NCBI RefSeq assembly: GCF_003855095.1
Contig: NZ_CP033972.1
Location: forward strand, 3,348,001-3,412,000
Reading direction: 5' to 3'
DNA: 64,000 nucleotides
DNA from: Gordonia insulae
GTDB lineage: Bacteria > Actinomycetota > Actinomycetes > Mycobacteriales > Mycobacteriaceae
Shown here: piece by piece, positions 8,558 through 17,593 of the stretch
Layout of the letters: each line of letters begins with the position of its first letter
Numbering within the stretch: the stretch's first letter is position 1
Position numbers and translations under genes: made by a program
Notes under the pieces: generated by a model
Databases searched by the model: none
Seen by the model: only the letters and a program-made list of their open reading frames with translations
What the model was told of the DNA's origin: nothing

Positions 8558-9443
8558 ACCGGTCCACCCCGGAACTGCCGTCGACACTCGCGACGCCGTC
8601 GTCGTCACTGGTCAACAGTGCGACGGCGGTGGCGCCCGCGATGGCTCCGATGAACCCGACAATCGCGAGCCAGGCCAACCCGTCGATCGCCTTGTCGCCC
8701 AGGAAGAGGACACCGATGAGCGCCGGCCCACCCGTCTCGCCGACGACGAGGACCGCGGTCACCGCGTTCACCGGCCCGATCTGCAACGCCACCGTCTGCA
8801 CGTAGAACGCAGTCGCGCCGGCGATCGCGATCGTCCACGCGGCCGGGTCCAGCAGCAGCCGCGGCAGATCGAACGGACTCACCCCGTCGAGAACCCGGAC
8901 CGCGACGGCGATCGCGCCGTACATGACGCCCGCGAGGGCCCCACAGAAGATCGCGCCACGTTCGCGGAGCGTCCGCATCACCACGAACCCGGCGATCACC
9001 AGGACCAGGCTGACCCCGAACAGCCCCCAGTGAAACGCCATGTGCATCGTCGGCGCCGCCTGGTGGGAGGCCGAGGCGCCCAGCATGCACAGGGACACGA
9101 CGACGACAGCGATCGCGATCCACTCGCGGCGGCCCAGGACGTTGCCCAGCCAGACCATGCCGAGTATCGCGGTGATCACCAGGTTTCCCGCGACGATCGT
9201 CTGCGCGAGGAAGAGCGGCAGGAACCTCGCCGCGACAGCACCACCGGCGAACCCGATGATCACCATCAGCGTGCCGAACAGGAACGTCGGGTCCCCGAAT
9301 GCCGCGAGCGTCGACCGCGACGATCCATCGGCGTCGGCACCGGTCCGCTGCAGCGCACGCCTCGCGCCGACCGCTCGAAGCACCGTCGACAGTCCGTACG
9401 CGATGGCGGCCAGTGCGGCGGCGATCACTCCGATGGCGAACAT
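8517..9443 (-). CDS. DMT-superfamily-like membrane protein (EamA-like)
   Basis: This 308-residue protein starts at ATG 9443 (MFAIGVIAAALAAIAYGLS), which opens directly into the first membrane helix; upstream in-frame starts add an unlikely Cys-rich extension. About nine to ten hydrophobic segments are visible, with a repeated two-half organisation typical of drug/metabolite transporters, and an Asp/Ser-rich C-terminal tail. The ribosome-binding site is weak. It converges on and overlaps the 3' end of the MFS gene. The substrate is unknown. Confidence 0.75.
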   Translation of the reverse strand: MFAIGVIAAALAAIAYGLSTVLRAVGARRALQRTGADADGSSRSTLAAFGDPTFLFGTLMVIIGFAGGAVAARFLPLFLAQTIVAGNLVITAILGMVWLGNVLGRREWIAIAVVVVSLCMLGASASHQAAPTMHMAFHWGLFGVSLVLVIAGFVVMRTLRERGAIFCGALAGVMYGAIAVAVRVLDGVSPFDLPRLLLDPAAWTIAIAGATAFYVQTVALQIGPVNAVTAVLVVGETGGPALIGVLFLGDKAIDGLAWLAIVGFIGAIAGATAVALLTSDDDGVASVDGSSGVDRSTPRAPGRAPSDR

Positions 9444-9606
9444 GCACTGACCGTAATGTCTGGTTCCCGATTCTGCGGGCTTGCCGCACACGCAACGCAT
9501 GACTGGCACAGAAATCACCGTCATCCGACGGATGTTGTGCGCCGGCGATCAGAGCAGAGTCGATGACATCAGCAACAAGCAACAACAACCCCGCAAGGAG
9601 CACACA

Positions 9607-10218
9607 ATGAACGCAAAAGACATGATCATCGGACTGGCGCCGTGGATTCTCTTCTCCCTGGTCGTCTCCCACCTCGGAGCCGGCGCAGCCGGCTGGGCCG
9701 GGGCAGCCGCCTGCCTCGCCTCGCTCGCCCTCATCGGCTACAGCGTCGTACAGAAGCGCTCGATCAAGATCCTGGACGGCGCCGGCGCGATCACGTTCGG
9801 CGTCATCGCCGCCATCGGCTTCGTCGGCGGACCTGCCGTCGACACCTGGCTCACCGACTACGGTCGCGGCACCACCACCGTGATCCTCGGCCTGGTCATG
9901 CTGGTCTCGGCGTTCACCATCCCGTTCACCGAGCAGTACGCCCGGGAGACCGTCGACCCGCGCTACTGGGGCAGCCCGGTGTTCCGTGCGAAGAACCGCA
10001 CCATCAGCCTGCTGTGGTCCGGCGTGATCTTCGCGATGGCCGCCTGCCACCTGATCGCCGGCGTGCTGGCCTCCGCCGACACCATCTCCGGTGCACATCC
10101 CGGCAACATCCTGCTCAACTGGGTCATCCCGATCGCACTGATCATCTTCGCGGTCAAGCGCACCCGGGTCATCGCCGAGCACGACGCAGCACCGGCACCG
10201 ACCGCAGCAACCCGCTGA
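9607..10218 (+). CDS. six-helix integral membrane protein, function unknown
   Basis: This 203-residue protein starts at ATG 9607 behind AAGGAG. It begins MNAKDMIIGLAPWILFSLVV and contains about six hydrophobic segments, with a charged middle loop (FTEQYARETVDPRYWGSPVF) and an Ala/Pro tail. I do not recognise a defined family. It lies 50 bp upstream of the second Ayg1-like hydrolase in the same direction, probably in one operon, so a role in the same pathway, for example retention or transport of a lipophilic intermediate, is plausible but unproven. Confidence 0.75.
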   Translation: MNAKDMIIGLAPWILFSLVVSHLGAGAAGWAGAAACLASLALIGYSVVQKRSIKILDGAGAITFGVIAAIGFVGGPAVDTWLTDYGRGTTTVILGLVMLVSAFTIPFTEQYARETVDPRYWGSPVFRAKNRTISLLWSGVIFAMAACHLIAGVLASADTISGAHPGNILLNWVIPIALIIFAVKRTRVIAEHDAAPAPTAATR

Positions 10219-10268
10219 CCGAGCCCTGACCCGACCCCGGACCACCACCTCCCAGAAAGCGCACCCCG

Positions 10269-11501
10269 ATGCAACTCCCCCACTCCACACACTCCGCCTA
10301 CAGCAAGGGCTTCTACTCCGACAGCGGCCGCGACTTCGCGGTGCGATTGATGCTCGGCTACTGCAACTCCGGGGCCGCCGACGCCGGCGAGATCTTCGCC
10401 ACCATCGACTCGCTCGGCAACGGACATGAGCGCGACTGGTTCGAGGCGTGGCACGGGCTGGGACGGCGACTGGTCGCCGAGGCAGACGCGAGTGCCACCG
10501 GCGGCCACCGGATCAGCGCCGCCTTCGGCCATCTCCGGGCCGCGACCTACCTGTCGGAGGCGTTCGACGCCCTCGACGGGATCTCCGACGACGCCGAACG
10601 CATGCCGATCTTCGCCGAACATCGCGCCGCCTGGGAGAAGTTCGTCGACAACGGGCCGTTCGTCGCCCAGCGCCTCTCGATCCCGTACGACGGCACGCAG
10701 CTGCCGGGCTGGTTCTTCTCACCGACCGACGCGGGTGACGCCCCTCGACCCACCCTGGTGATGGTGAACGGCAGCGACGGGTCGGTATCCGCCCAGTGGT
10801 CGTCCGCGGCGCACGGTGCGTTGCAGCGCGGCTATCGCGTGGTGATGTTCGACGGACCCGGCCAGCAGTCGATGCTGTTCGAGCACGGGATGCCGTTCCG
10901 TCACGATTGGGAAGCCGTGCTCACCCCGGTCACCGACGTCGTCCTCGGGCTGGCCGGCGTCGATGCCGACCGGCTCGCCGTCTACGGCATCAGCCAGGCC
11001 GGATACTGGGTTCCGCGGGCCATCGCCTTCGAACACCGTTATGCCGCAGCGATCGCCGACCCCGGTGTCGTCGACGTCGAGGCGTCCTGGCTGGCGAACA
11101 TCCCGGGGCCGCTGAGCCGACGGCTGGCCGAGGGCAAGGACCACGACTTCGACCAGATGATGGAGATCGGGATGAAGGCGAGCAAGGCCACCAAACGGAT
11201 GTGGGACTGGCGGGCCCGGCCCTACGGTCAGGACACCTACTCGGGCACGATGAAAGCCGTTGCGCAATACACACTCACGCCCGACGTCGCAGCGCTCATC
11301 CGCACCCCGATGCTCATCACCTCACCCGAGCACGAGCAGTTCTGGCCCGGTCAGTCCGAGCAGCTCGCAAAGTTGTCCGGCGGCACATCCACCGTCGTCG
11401 AGTTCACCGCCGCGGAGGGCGCGAGCTGGCACTGCCAGCCGATGGCCCGGGCACTCACCGATCAGCGCATGTTCGACTGGCTCGACGAACAATTCGTGTG
11501 A
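10269..11501 (+). CDS. Ayg1/FrsA-like alpha/beta hydrolase (copy 2)
   Basis: This 410-residue hydrolase has the same architecture as the gene at 5823: a helical cap to about residue 130, a VMVNGSDGS oxyanion-type loop, a nucleophile Ser242 (YGISQAGYW) and a late His (ASWHCQP, near 388). Where copy 1 has the acid in ESPGDP, copy 2 reads TSPEHEQFW, so the acid may be Glu or lie elsewhere. The divergence shows the copies are old paralogues with probably different substrates. The ribosome-binding site (AGAAAG) is weak. The gene follows the membrane protein at 9607. Confidence 0.82.
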   Translation: MQLPHSTHSAYSKGFYSDSGRDFAVRLMLGYCNSGAADAGEIFATIDSLGNGHERDWFEAWHGLGRRLVAEADASATGGHRISAAFGHLRAATYLSEAFDALDGISDDAERMPIFAEHRAAWEKFVDNGPFVAQRLSIPYDGTQLPGWFFSPTDAGDAPRPTLVMVNGSDGSVSAQWSSAAHGALQRGYRVVMFDGPGQQSMLFEHGMPFRHDWEAVLTPVTDVVLGLAGVDADRLAVYGISQAGYWVPRAIAFEHRYAAAIADPGVVDVEASWLANIPGPLSRRLAEGKDHDFDQMMEIGMKASKATKRMWDWRARPYGQDTYSGTMKAVAQYTLTPDVAALIRTPMLITSPEHEQFWPGQSEQLAKLSGGTSTVVEFTAAEGASWHCQPMARALTDQRMFDWLDEQFV

Positions 11502-11525
11502 GACGGTCGCAGACCACGGCACCAC

Positions 11526-12851
11526 TCAGCGGTAGGGCTGCCGCGCGGTTTCCGGGTCGCCGTAGGTGATCGCGCGTTCACGTCGCGAATCGGTGAGAAG
11601 TGTTGCACCCCAGTTCACCACGGTGCCCATCCGATTCCGGATGCCGGCCAGGAAGGCGATGTGGATGACACCCCACGCCACCCAGCCGACATATCCGGAC
11701 AGGTTCATCTTCCCCGACTGGACGACGGCGTGACGCCGCGCGATGTAGGCGGCGTTGCCGAGGTCCCGATACCGGAACGGCGTCCGGTCGGTGCCGCCGG
11801 CGGCGAGGTGCGCGATCACCGCGCCCACATGCCGTCCGCCCTGCATGGCCACCTCGGCAACGCCGGGCAGGTCGTCGCGCGAACTCATGTCGCCGACGAC
11901 CCAGATGTTCGGATGACCGGCGACGGACAGGTCGGCCTCCACCGGGATTCGACCGCCATGATCCTGCTCGACACCGAGCGCTCCTGCCAGGGCCTTCGCG
12001 AACGGCACGGCCTCCACCCCGGTCGTCCACAACACGGTGCGCGCCGGATATCGGATGACCTCGTGGGGTTCGGCCTTGGCGGTGGTCTCCACCTCGTCGC
12101 CGGTCACATCGGTCACGTGGACACCGAGATGTGTCTCCACGCCGAGTTCGTCGAGGATCTTCTGCGCGCGTCGCGACAGCACCTTGCTGAACGACGGCAA
12201 CACCCGATCACCACCGTGCAGCAACAGAACCCGGGCCTCGCCCGGGTCGATGGTCCGGAACTCGTGATGCAGGGCGAGCGTCGCGAGCTCGCGGATCTGT
12301 CCGGCGAGCTCGACGCCGGTGGGCCCACCGCCGGCGACGGCGAAGGTCAGCCACGGCCGCCGCTGCGCCGCGTCGGGCAGCGACTCCGCCATCTCGAACG
12401 CCCCGATGATCTTGCGGCGGATGGCAAGTGCGTCGTCGAGAGTCTTCATCCCCGGCGCGTGTCGGGCGATGTCGTCGCGCCCGTGATACGCGGTGCGCAT
12501 ACCGGCGGCGACGACGAGATGGTCGTAGTCGATCGACATCGTCGAGCCGTCCGGACGGTCGACGGCGAGTGTCCGGGACGTCGGGTCGATCCCCTGGGCC
12601 TCGCCGAGCACCACCTGCGCGTTGCGCTGCCGCCGCAGGAGATGCCGGATGGGACTGGAGATCGCCCCCTCCGACAGCAGCCCGGTGGCACATTGGTAGA
12701 GCAGCGGTTGGAACAGGTGGCTGGTGCCGCGGTCGACCACGGTGACCCGGACGTCGGCCTTCTTCAGGCGCCGCGCCGCGTGCAGCCCGCCGAACCCCGA
12801 GCCGACGATCACGACATGTGGCCTACTGCTTTTCGCGCTGTGGGTGGGCAC
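11526..12851 (-). CDS. ndh: type II NADH dehydrogenase-like FAD oxidoreductase
   Basis: This 441-residue flavoprotein starts at GTG 12851, placing the FAD-binding GSGFGG motif at residues 17-22 as usual. A second Rossmann motif (AVAGGGPTGVELAG) binds NADH. The C-terminus holds WVVGDMSS and a hydrophobic, probably membrane-associating, segment (GYVGWVAWGVIHIAFLAGI) typical of NDH-2. Such enzymes pass electrons from NADH to menaquinone at the inner face of the membrane without pumping protons. It sits alone, downstream of a small membrane-protein gene on the same strand (41 bp gap). Confidence 0.85.
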   Translation of the reverse strand: MPTHSAKSSRPHVVIVGSGFGGLHAARRLKKADVRVTVVDRGTSHLFQPLLYQCATGLLSEGAISSPIRHLLRRQRNAQVVLGEAQGIDPTSRTLAVDRPDGSTMSIDYDHLVVAAGMRTAYHGRDDIARHAPGMKTLDDALAIRRKIIGAFEMAESLPDAAQRRPWLTFAVAGGGPTGVELAGQIRELATLALHHEFRTIDPGEARVLLLHGGDRVLPSFSKVLSRRAQKILDELGVETHLGVHVTDVTGDEVETTAKAEPHEVIRYPARTVLWTTGVEAVPFAKALAGALGVEQDHGGRIPVEADLSVAGHPNIWVVGDMSSRDDLPGVAEVAMQGGRHVGAVIAHLAAGGTDRTPFRYRDLGNAAYIARRHAVVQSGKMNLSGYVGWVAWGVIHIAFLAGIRNRMGTVVNWGATLLTDSRRERAITYGDPETARQPYR

Positions 12852-12892
12852 GGGTCGGATTCTTCCAGACCGGACGCGCCGACGGCGGGGAG

Positions 12893-13189
12893 TCAGCCCT
12901 TCCGTGTCACCGCATGGGTAGTCGCGGCGGTCGCCGCGGTCACCGCGAACACCGACGGCCACGCCCCGATCTTCTTCGCGAGCGGATGGGACGCACCGAA
13001 CGCGCCGAGGTACCCGGTCAGCAGACCCGCCGCGACGACCGGACTCTGCCGGGCCCACTCCCGCGTGCACCAGGCGCCTGCGCCGGCGAGCACCACGCCG
13101 CCGAGTTCGCGGCGGCCCGTGTAGCGCGCGGCCGCGAAGCCGCCGACGAGACCGGCGGAGGAGACCAGAACCGTGGGGTTGACTCTCAT
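12893..13189 (-). CDS. conserved small membrane protein
   Basis: This 98-residue protein begins MRVNPTVLVSSAGLVGGFAA. It has three or so weakly hydrophobic segments and an Arg/Glu-containing loop (ARYTGRRELGG), the look of a conserved actinobacterial membrane protein with no known function. A TATTCT element 7 nt upstream of the ATG suggests a leaderless transcript. It is divergent from 13213 across only 23 bp and is followed by the NDH-2-like gene. Confidence 0.7.
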   Translation of the reverse strand: MRVNPTVLVSSAGLVGGFAAARYTGRRELGGVVLAGAGAWCTREWARQSPVVAAGLLTGYLGAFGASHPLAKKIGAWPSVFAVTAATAATTHAVTRKG

Positions 13190-13196
13190 GGCGGTC

Positions 13197-13202
13197 AGAA
13201 TA
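13197..13202 (-). promoter_or_regulatory. candidate -10 element of a leaderless promoter
   Basis: Read on the minus strand this is TATTCT, followed by 7 nt and then the ATG at 13189. That spacing places the transcript start at the start codon. Confidence 0.35.
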
Positions 13203-13212
13203 GGCCCACAAT

Positions 13213-13761
13213 ATGGCCATGACCGAACCAGGTACCCCTGATCCGATCAGCCCGGCCGACCCCGCCGAGGTCGCTCCACAGATGGCGGTGAGTTTCCTCA
13301 AGGAACGGGTCTACGCGACCTTCACCGGCCTCGCGATCGTGCTCGTCATGTACCGCACCTACGACCATCTCACCGCCGCATACGCGGTCGAGATCCTGGT
13401 GCTCGGCGTCGTCGCGGTCGTACTCGCCGGGTTCGCCTCGGACGGGATCGCGCATCTCGCGGTGCATCAACAGTTCCCGCACGGCAAGGATCTGCGAATG
13501 CTGTTCCGGGTGGCGCTCAGCGGGCTCGGCACGCTGGTGATCCCGCTGATCCTCATCACGCTGGCGGGTATCGACGTCCTGGCCTTGGACACCGCACTGC
13601 TGATCGCGGGCTACGTCTACATCGCGACATTGGGTCTCATCGGCTGGCTCGCGGTGCGCAATGCGCGCATCACCTGGTGGCAGAAACTCGCGGCTCTGGT
13701 CACCCTCGCCCTGATCGGACTGATCGTCCTGGCGATCCAGGTGCTGGCGCACAGCCACTGA
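13213..13761 (+). CDS. integral membrane protein, function unknown
   Basis: This 182-residue protein starts at ATG 13213 or ATG 13219 (MTEPGTPDP). A polar Pro/Ala-rich N-terminus is followed by about five hydrophobic helices (ATFTGLAIVLVMYRTYDH; YAVEILVLGVVAVVLAGFAS; VALSGLGTLVIPLILITLAG; LLIAGYVYIATLGLIGWLAV; LAALVTLALIGLIVLAIQVL). A conserved-looking DGIAHLAVHQ segment has two His. No family is recognised. It has no Shine-Dalgarno site and is divergent from 13189, so its transcript may also be leaderless. Confidence 0.7.
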   Translation: MAMTEPGTPDPISPADPAEVAPQMAVSFLKERVYATFTGLAIVLVMYRTYDHLTAAYAVEILVLGVVAVVLAGFASDGIAHLAVHQQFPHGKDLRMLFRVALSGLGTLVIPLILITLAGIDVLALDTALLIAGYVYIATLGLIGWLAVRNARITWWQKLAALVTLALIGLIVLAIQVLAHSH

Positions 13762-13778
13762 CCACAGCCACCGACTGC

Positions 13779-15269
13779 TCAGACGACGACCGAACCCGCA
13801 CGGTCGCGCACACCCGAGAAGTGCAGGTGTTCATCCGCGACGTCCCCGCGCAGCAACCGACGATCGGTGTAGTAGCTCATCGACATCACCCACGGCGCCT
13901 CCGGGCCCTGCTTGGGCAGCGTCTCCAGCGCACGCTGGACGTAACCCGCACCGAAGTCGAGCAGCGGGCGGGTCGGCATCGCCGGGTCGGCGACGGCCCA
14001 CACACTGTCGTAGCCGTGGGCGTCCAGGTAGGTGAGGAGCTTGCAGAAGTACTCGCAGAGCAGGCCGATCTTCAGCGTCCACGACGCATTGGTGTAGCCG
14101 ATGGCGAGCGCGAAGTTGGGTACCCCGGACAGCATCATGCCGCGATAGACGACGGTGTCGGGCATCGACACCGGCCGGCCGTCGACCGTCAGGTCGATCC
14201 CGCCGATGATCTTGATGTTCAGGCCGGTGGCGGTGACGATGATGTCGGCCTCGAGTTCCGCACCGCTCTCGAGCAGGATCCCCGTCTCGGTGAAGCTCGC
14301 GATGCGGTCGGTGACGATCGACGCCTTGCCCTTGCGCAGGGTGCGGAACAGATCGGAATCCGGTACCACGCACAGTCGCTGATCCCACGGGTTGTAGGGC
14401 GGATTGAAGTGCGTGTCCACCGGGTAGCCCTCCGGTAGCTGAGATGCGTTGATCTTGCGGATCATCCGCCGCGCGACGGACGGGAACCGTTGGCAGAGTT
14501 CGAACAGCAGGCGCTGCTGCGCGACATTCTTCTGCCGGGTCAGCGCGTATCCGCGCTTGTCACCGAGGATCTTCTTGAGGGCGTTGGCGATGGCGTCCTC
14601 GCGGGGCAACGGGATGATGTAGGTCGGCGTGCGCTGCAGCATCGTGACGTGCTCCGCGTCGTCGGCCATCGCCGGGAGCAGGGTCACCGCGGTCGCGCCG
14701 CTGCCGATCACCACCACGCGCTTGCCCGCGTAGTCCAGGTCCTCCGGCCAGTGCTGCGGGTGCACGATCTGGCCCTGAAACCGTTCGCGCCCTTCGAATT
14801 CCGGGGTGAAGCCCTCGTCGTAGTCGTAATAGCCCGAGCCGCAGAAGATCCAGCCCGCGCTGATCCGGGTCCGCTCACCGGTGTCGGTCCGGTCGATCTC
14901 GACGAGCCACCGCGCATCCTCGGACGACCACGCCGCGGACACCACCCGATGCTGATAGCGGATGTGGTCGGTCAGTCCGTTCTCGTCGATGGTCTCGTGC
15001 AGGTAGTCGAGGATGCGGGGTGCGTCGGCGATGGCCTGCTTGTCGGTCCACGGCTTGAACTCGTAGCCGAAGGTGTGCAGATCCGAGTCCGATCGGATAC
15101 CGGGGTAGCGGAACAGGTCCCAGGTGCCACCCGCTGCCGCTCGGCCTTCGACGATGGTGAACGACTTCGCCGGGTGCTCGGTGGTCAGGTACCGGGCGGC
15201 GCCGATACCCGAGATCCCGGCGCCGACGATGAGGACGTCAACACGTTCGGTGGTGGTCGAAGTGGTCAC
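13779..15269 (-). CDS. ethA: EthA-like Baeyer-Villiger flavin monooxygenase
   Basis: This 496-residue enzyme starts at GTG 15269 behind AGGAG. It has the FAD motif GAGISG (16-21), the type I Baeyer-Villiger fingerprint F164-x-G-x3-H170-x3-W174 followed by PED, and the NADPH motif GSGATA (189-194). Stretches such as GGTWDLFRYPGIRSDSD and EGFTPEFEG align closely with mycobacterial EthA. The enzyme inserts oxygen into ketones using NADPH and O2 and, in mycobacteria, also activates thioamide prodrugs. It is divergent from a PucR-type regulator, its likely controller, whereas mycobacterial ethA pairs with the TetR regulator EthR. Confidence 0.9.
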   Translation of the reverse strand: MTTSTTTERVDVLIVGAGISGIGAARYLTTEHPAKSFTIVEGRAAAGGTWDLFRYPGIRSDSDLHTFGYEFKPWTDKQAIADAPRILDYLHETIDENGLTDHIRYQHRVVSAAWSSEDARWLVEIDRTDTGERTRISAGWIFCGSGYYDYDEGFTPEFEGRERFQGQIVHPQHWPEDLDYAGKRVVVIGSGATAVTLLPAMADDAEHVTMLQRTPTYIIPLPREDAIANALKKILGDKRGYALTRQKNVAQQRLLFELCQRFPSVARRMIRKINASQLPEGYPVDTHFNPPYNPWDQRLCVVPDSDLFRTLRKGKASIVTDRIASFTETGILLESGAELEADIIVTATGLNIKIIGGIDLTVDGRPVSMPDTVVYRGMMLSGVPNFALAIGYTNASWTLKIGLLCEYFCKLLTYLDAHGYDSVWAVADPAMPTRPLLDFGAGYVQRALETLPKQGPEAPWVMSMSYYTDRRLLRGDVADEHLHFSGVRDRAGSVVV

Positions 15270-15370
15270 CCGAAGCTCCTGTGGTCGATCGCGGTCGCAG
15301 CTGTCTCTACCAGCATGCGCACACACGCGCGTCGACGCCAGGGACAAAGTGCAACCACGAACGACCGCGC

Positions 15371-16618
15371 ATGGTGCAGAATGTGCCCGTGACAGTCAGC
15401 CTGGTCGAGTGGCCTCGATCGTCGGCGCGTGTTCGTGAACTGCTGCGACGCGGCGCCGAGATCGCCTTGCAGCCGCCCGAGGAGTGGATCGAGGAGATGC
15501 ACGCCGCCGCGTTGGGCGGGGTGCGGATGACGACGGTCGCCGACGATCCGGTGCTGGCCGAGGGCACTCGCCGAACCAATCTGGCAAACATGCTGCACTG
15601 GGCGGCGGCCAACATCCACGATCCCGGCGCACGGGTGTCGGTGAATCTGACCGGCGAAGTGCTCGACACCGCCCGCGACCTCGTGCGCCGTGGCCTCGGC
15701 GAGTCCTCGCTGGACTCGTACCGCACCGCGCAGAGCGTCGCGTGGCGGAGGTGGATGGACATCTGCTTCGGCCTCACCGACGACCCCGCGGAGCTCCGCG
15801 AACTGCTCGAACTGTCGTCGTTGTCGATCTCGACGTTCATCGACGACACGGTGTCGGCGATGTCGGCGCGCATGGAGGCCGAGCGGGCCGACCTGACGCG
15901 GGGCACGCACGCCGAACGGCGCCAGACGGTCGCCCTGCTCCTCGAGGGCGCGCCGATCCCGACGGGGCGGGCGGAGTCCCAACTCGGCCATCGGCTGAGT
16001 GGGCCGCACACCGCCGCGGTCATCTGGAGCGACGCCGGCGCCGATGCCGCACGCGAACTCGAGGCCGTCGCGGACACGGTGACCAAGGCGACCGAGGGCC
16101 GCGATCGCCTCACCGTGGTCGCCAGCGCCGCCACCCTGTGGATCTGGCTGCCGACCGCGACCGCGCCGCCGATCCGCCGGCTGCCCGAGCACACCGGTGT
16201 GCGGGTGGCGTTCGGGCGGCCGGGTCACGGCCTCGACGGCTTCCGCCGCAGCCACTTCCAGGCGCTGGCCACCCAACGCCTGATGGCGCAGCTGGCCTCC
16301 CCGCAGCAGGTGGCCGGGCACGAGGACGTCCGGCTCGTGTCGCTCCTGACGAGCGACCCGACGGCGACCGACGAGTTCCTCGCCGACACCCTCGGCGACC
16401 TCGGCACCGCCGACGTCGACACCATCGAGACCGTCCGCACCTGGATTGCCGAGCAGTGCAACACCTCCCGCACCGCCGAGCGGCTGTATGCCCACCGCAA
16501 CACCGTCATCCGACGACTCGCCCGCGCCGACGAACTACTCCCCCGCCCCGTCGCCGCCAACCTGGTCGACGTGGCCGCCGCACTGGAGATCCTGCGCTGG
16601 CGCCCCCACGACCACTGA
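15371..16618 (+). CDS. PucR/CdaR-type HTH regulator
   Basis: This protein of about 415 residues starts at ATG 15371 or GTG 15389. The long N-terminal region is of the GGDEF-like/RsbRD-type found in this family, and the C-terminus ends in the HTH_30 domain (NTSRTAERLYAHRNTVIRRL) used for DNA binding. PucR/CdaR proteins usually respond to a small-molecule effector and control a neighbouring gene. Here the neighbour is the divergent EthA-like monooxygenase about 100 bp away. The effector is unknown. Confidence 0.85.
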   Translation: MVQNVPVTVSLVEWPRSSARVRELLRRGAEIALQPPEEWIEEMHAAALGGVRMTTVADDPVLAEGTRRTNLANMLHWAAANIHDPGARVSVNLTGEVLDTARDLVRRGLGESSLDSYRTAQSVAWRRWMDICFGLTDDPAELRELLELSSLSISTFIDDTVSAMSARMEAERADLTRGTHAERRQTVALLLEGAPIPTGRAESQLGHRLSGPHTAAVIWSDAGADAARELEAVADTVTKATEGRDRLTVVASAATLWIWLPTATAPPIRRLPEHTGVRVAFGRPGHGLDGFRRSHFQALATQRLMAQLASPQQVAGHEDVRLVSLLTSDPTATDEFLADTLGDLGTADVDTIETVRTWIAEQCNTSRTAERLYAHRNTVIRRLARADELLPRPVAANLVDVAAALEILRWRPHDH

Positions 16619-16705
16619 CACCCCGCCTGAACACAATGAGCACAACCTTGAAGCGCGCCCGTCGGAGCTCGATGATCGAGGCACATCCGACGAAAGGTGT
16701 CGCCC

Positions 16706-17575
16706 ATGCCCGAACGACGCGAGGACGCCGGGATCGCGCCCACCCGTGTCCGTCCCGACTGGTCGGTCGCACGGAGTTGGCTGCTCCTGCCGGGAACTCC
16801 GGACGGCGAGAACATCTTCGACGACGCGATCGCCTCGGATGTCGACGTTGTGGTCCTCGACCTCGAGGACGGGCTGCCCGACGCGGAGACCGCACGTGGA
16901 CGCGCCACGGTCCGCCGGTGGCTCTCCGGCACCGGGCACGCATGGGTACGGATCGCCGACACCAGGACACCGGCATGGGCCGACGACCTCGCCGCAGTCG
17001 CGACCGCGCCGGGTCTCGGCGGTGTGATCCTCGCGAAAACCGAGTCGCCGGAGGATGTCCGGGCGACGGCGCGACGCCTTCCGGACGGGATGCCGATCGT
17101 CGCACTGATCGAGTCCGCGCTCGGGATCGAGAGAGCGTCGGAGATCGCCGGTGAACCGGCCTGTGCGCGAATGGCCTTCGGCGTCGGCGACTTCCGACGC
17201 GACACCGGGATGTCGGCCGATCCGATGGCGCTCGCCTACCCGAGAAGCCGGCTCGTCGTGGCGAGTCGCGCCGCGGCGATCGCCGCGCCCATCGACGGTC
17301 CGACGCTGCGATCGGACACGCGCCACCTCACCCGGGATACCGAGATCGCCAAGTCGATGGGCATGGGCGGGCGACTCTGTCTCGATACCGGGCATGCGGC
17401 GACCATCAACAATCTCCTCAGCCCGTCCACCGACGAGATAGATTCCGCACGAACGGTTCTCGCCACCCTCGGCGGAAGCGGCGGCGTCTACGACGGCAGT
17501 TCACGGCCCACGATGGCCCGCGCCGAGGACACACTGACACTCGCCCGCCGACTCGGACTCCTCGGGGACTCCTGA
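16706..17575 (+). CDS. CitE-like (HpcH/HpaI family) acyl-CoA lyase
   Basis: This 289-residue protein starts at ATG 16706, 9 nt after a GAAAGG site. It folds as a TIM-barrel of the citrate-lyase beta/malyl-CoA lyase family, with the substrate-loop motif VVVLDLEDGLPDAE, Mg-binding Glu in ALIESALGIE and Asp in AFGVGDFRRD. Stand-alone CitE-like proteins cleave or thioesterify beta-hydroxyacyl-CoA compounds such as malyl- or citramalyl-CoA. The exact substrate cannot be told here. It follows the PucR gene by about 90 bp and may be co-transcribed. Confidence 0.82.
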   Translation: MPERREDAGIAPTRVRPDWSVARSWLLLPGTPDGENIFDDAIASDVDVVVLDLEDGLPDAETARGRATVRRWLSGTGHAWVRIADTRTPAWADDLAAVATAPGLGGVILAKTESPEDVRATARRLPDGMPIVALIESALGIERASEIAGEPACARMAFGVGDFRRDTGMSADPMALAYPRSRLVVASRAAAIAAPIDGPTLRSDTRHLTRDTEIAKSMGMGGRLCLDTGHAATINNLLSPSTDEIDSARTVLATLGGSGGVYDGSSRPTMARAEDTLTLARRLGLLGDS

Positions 17576-17593
17576 CGCCGACGAGTCCCGCGT

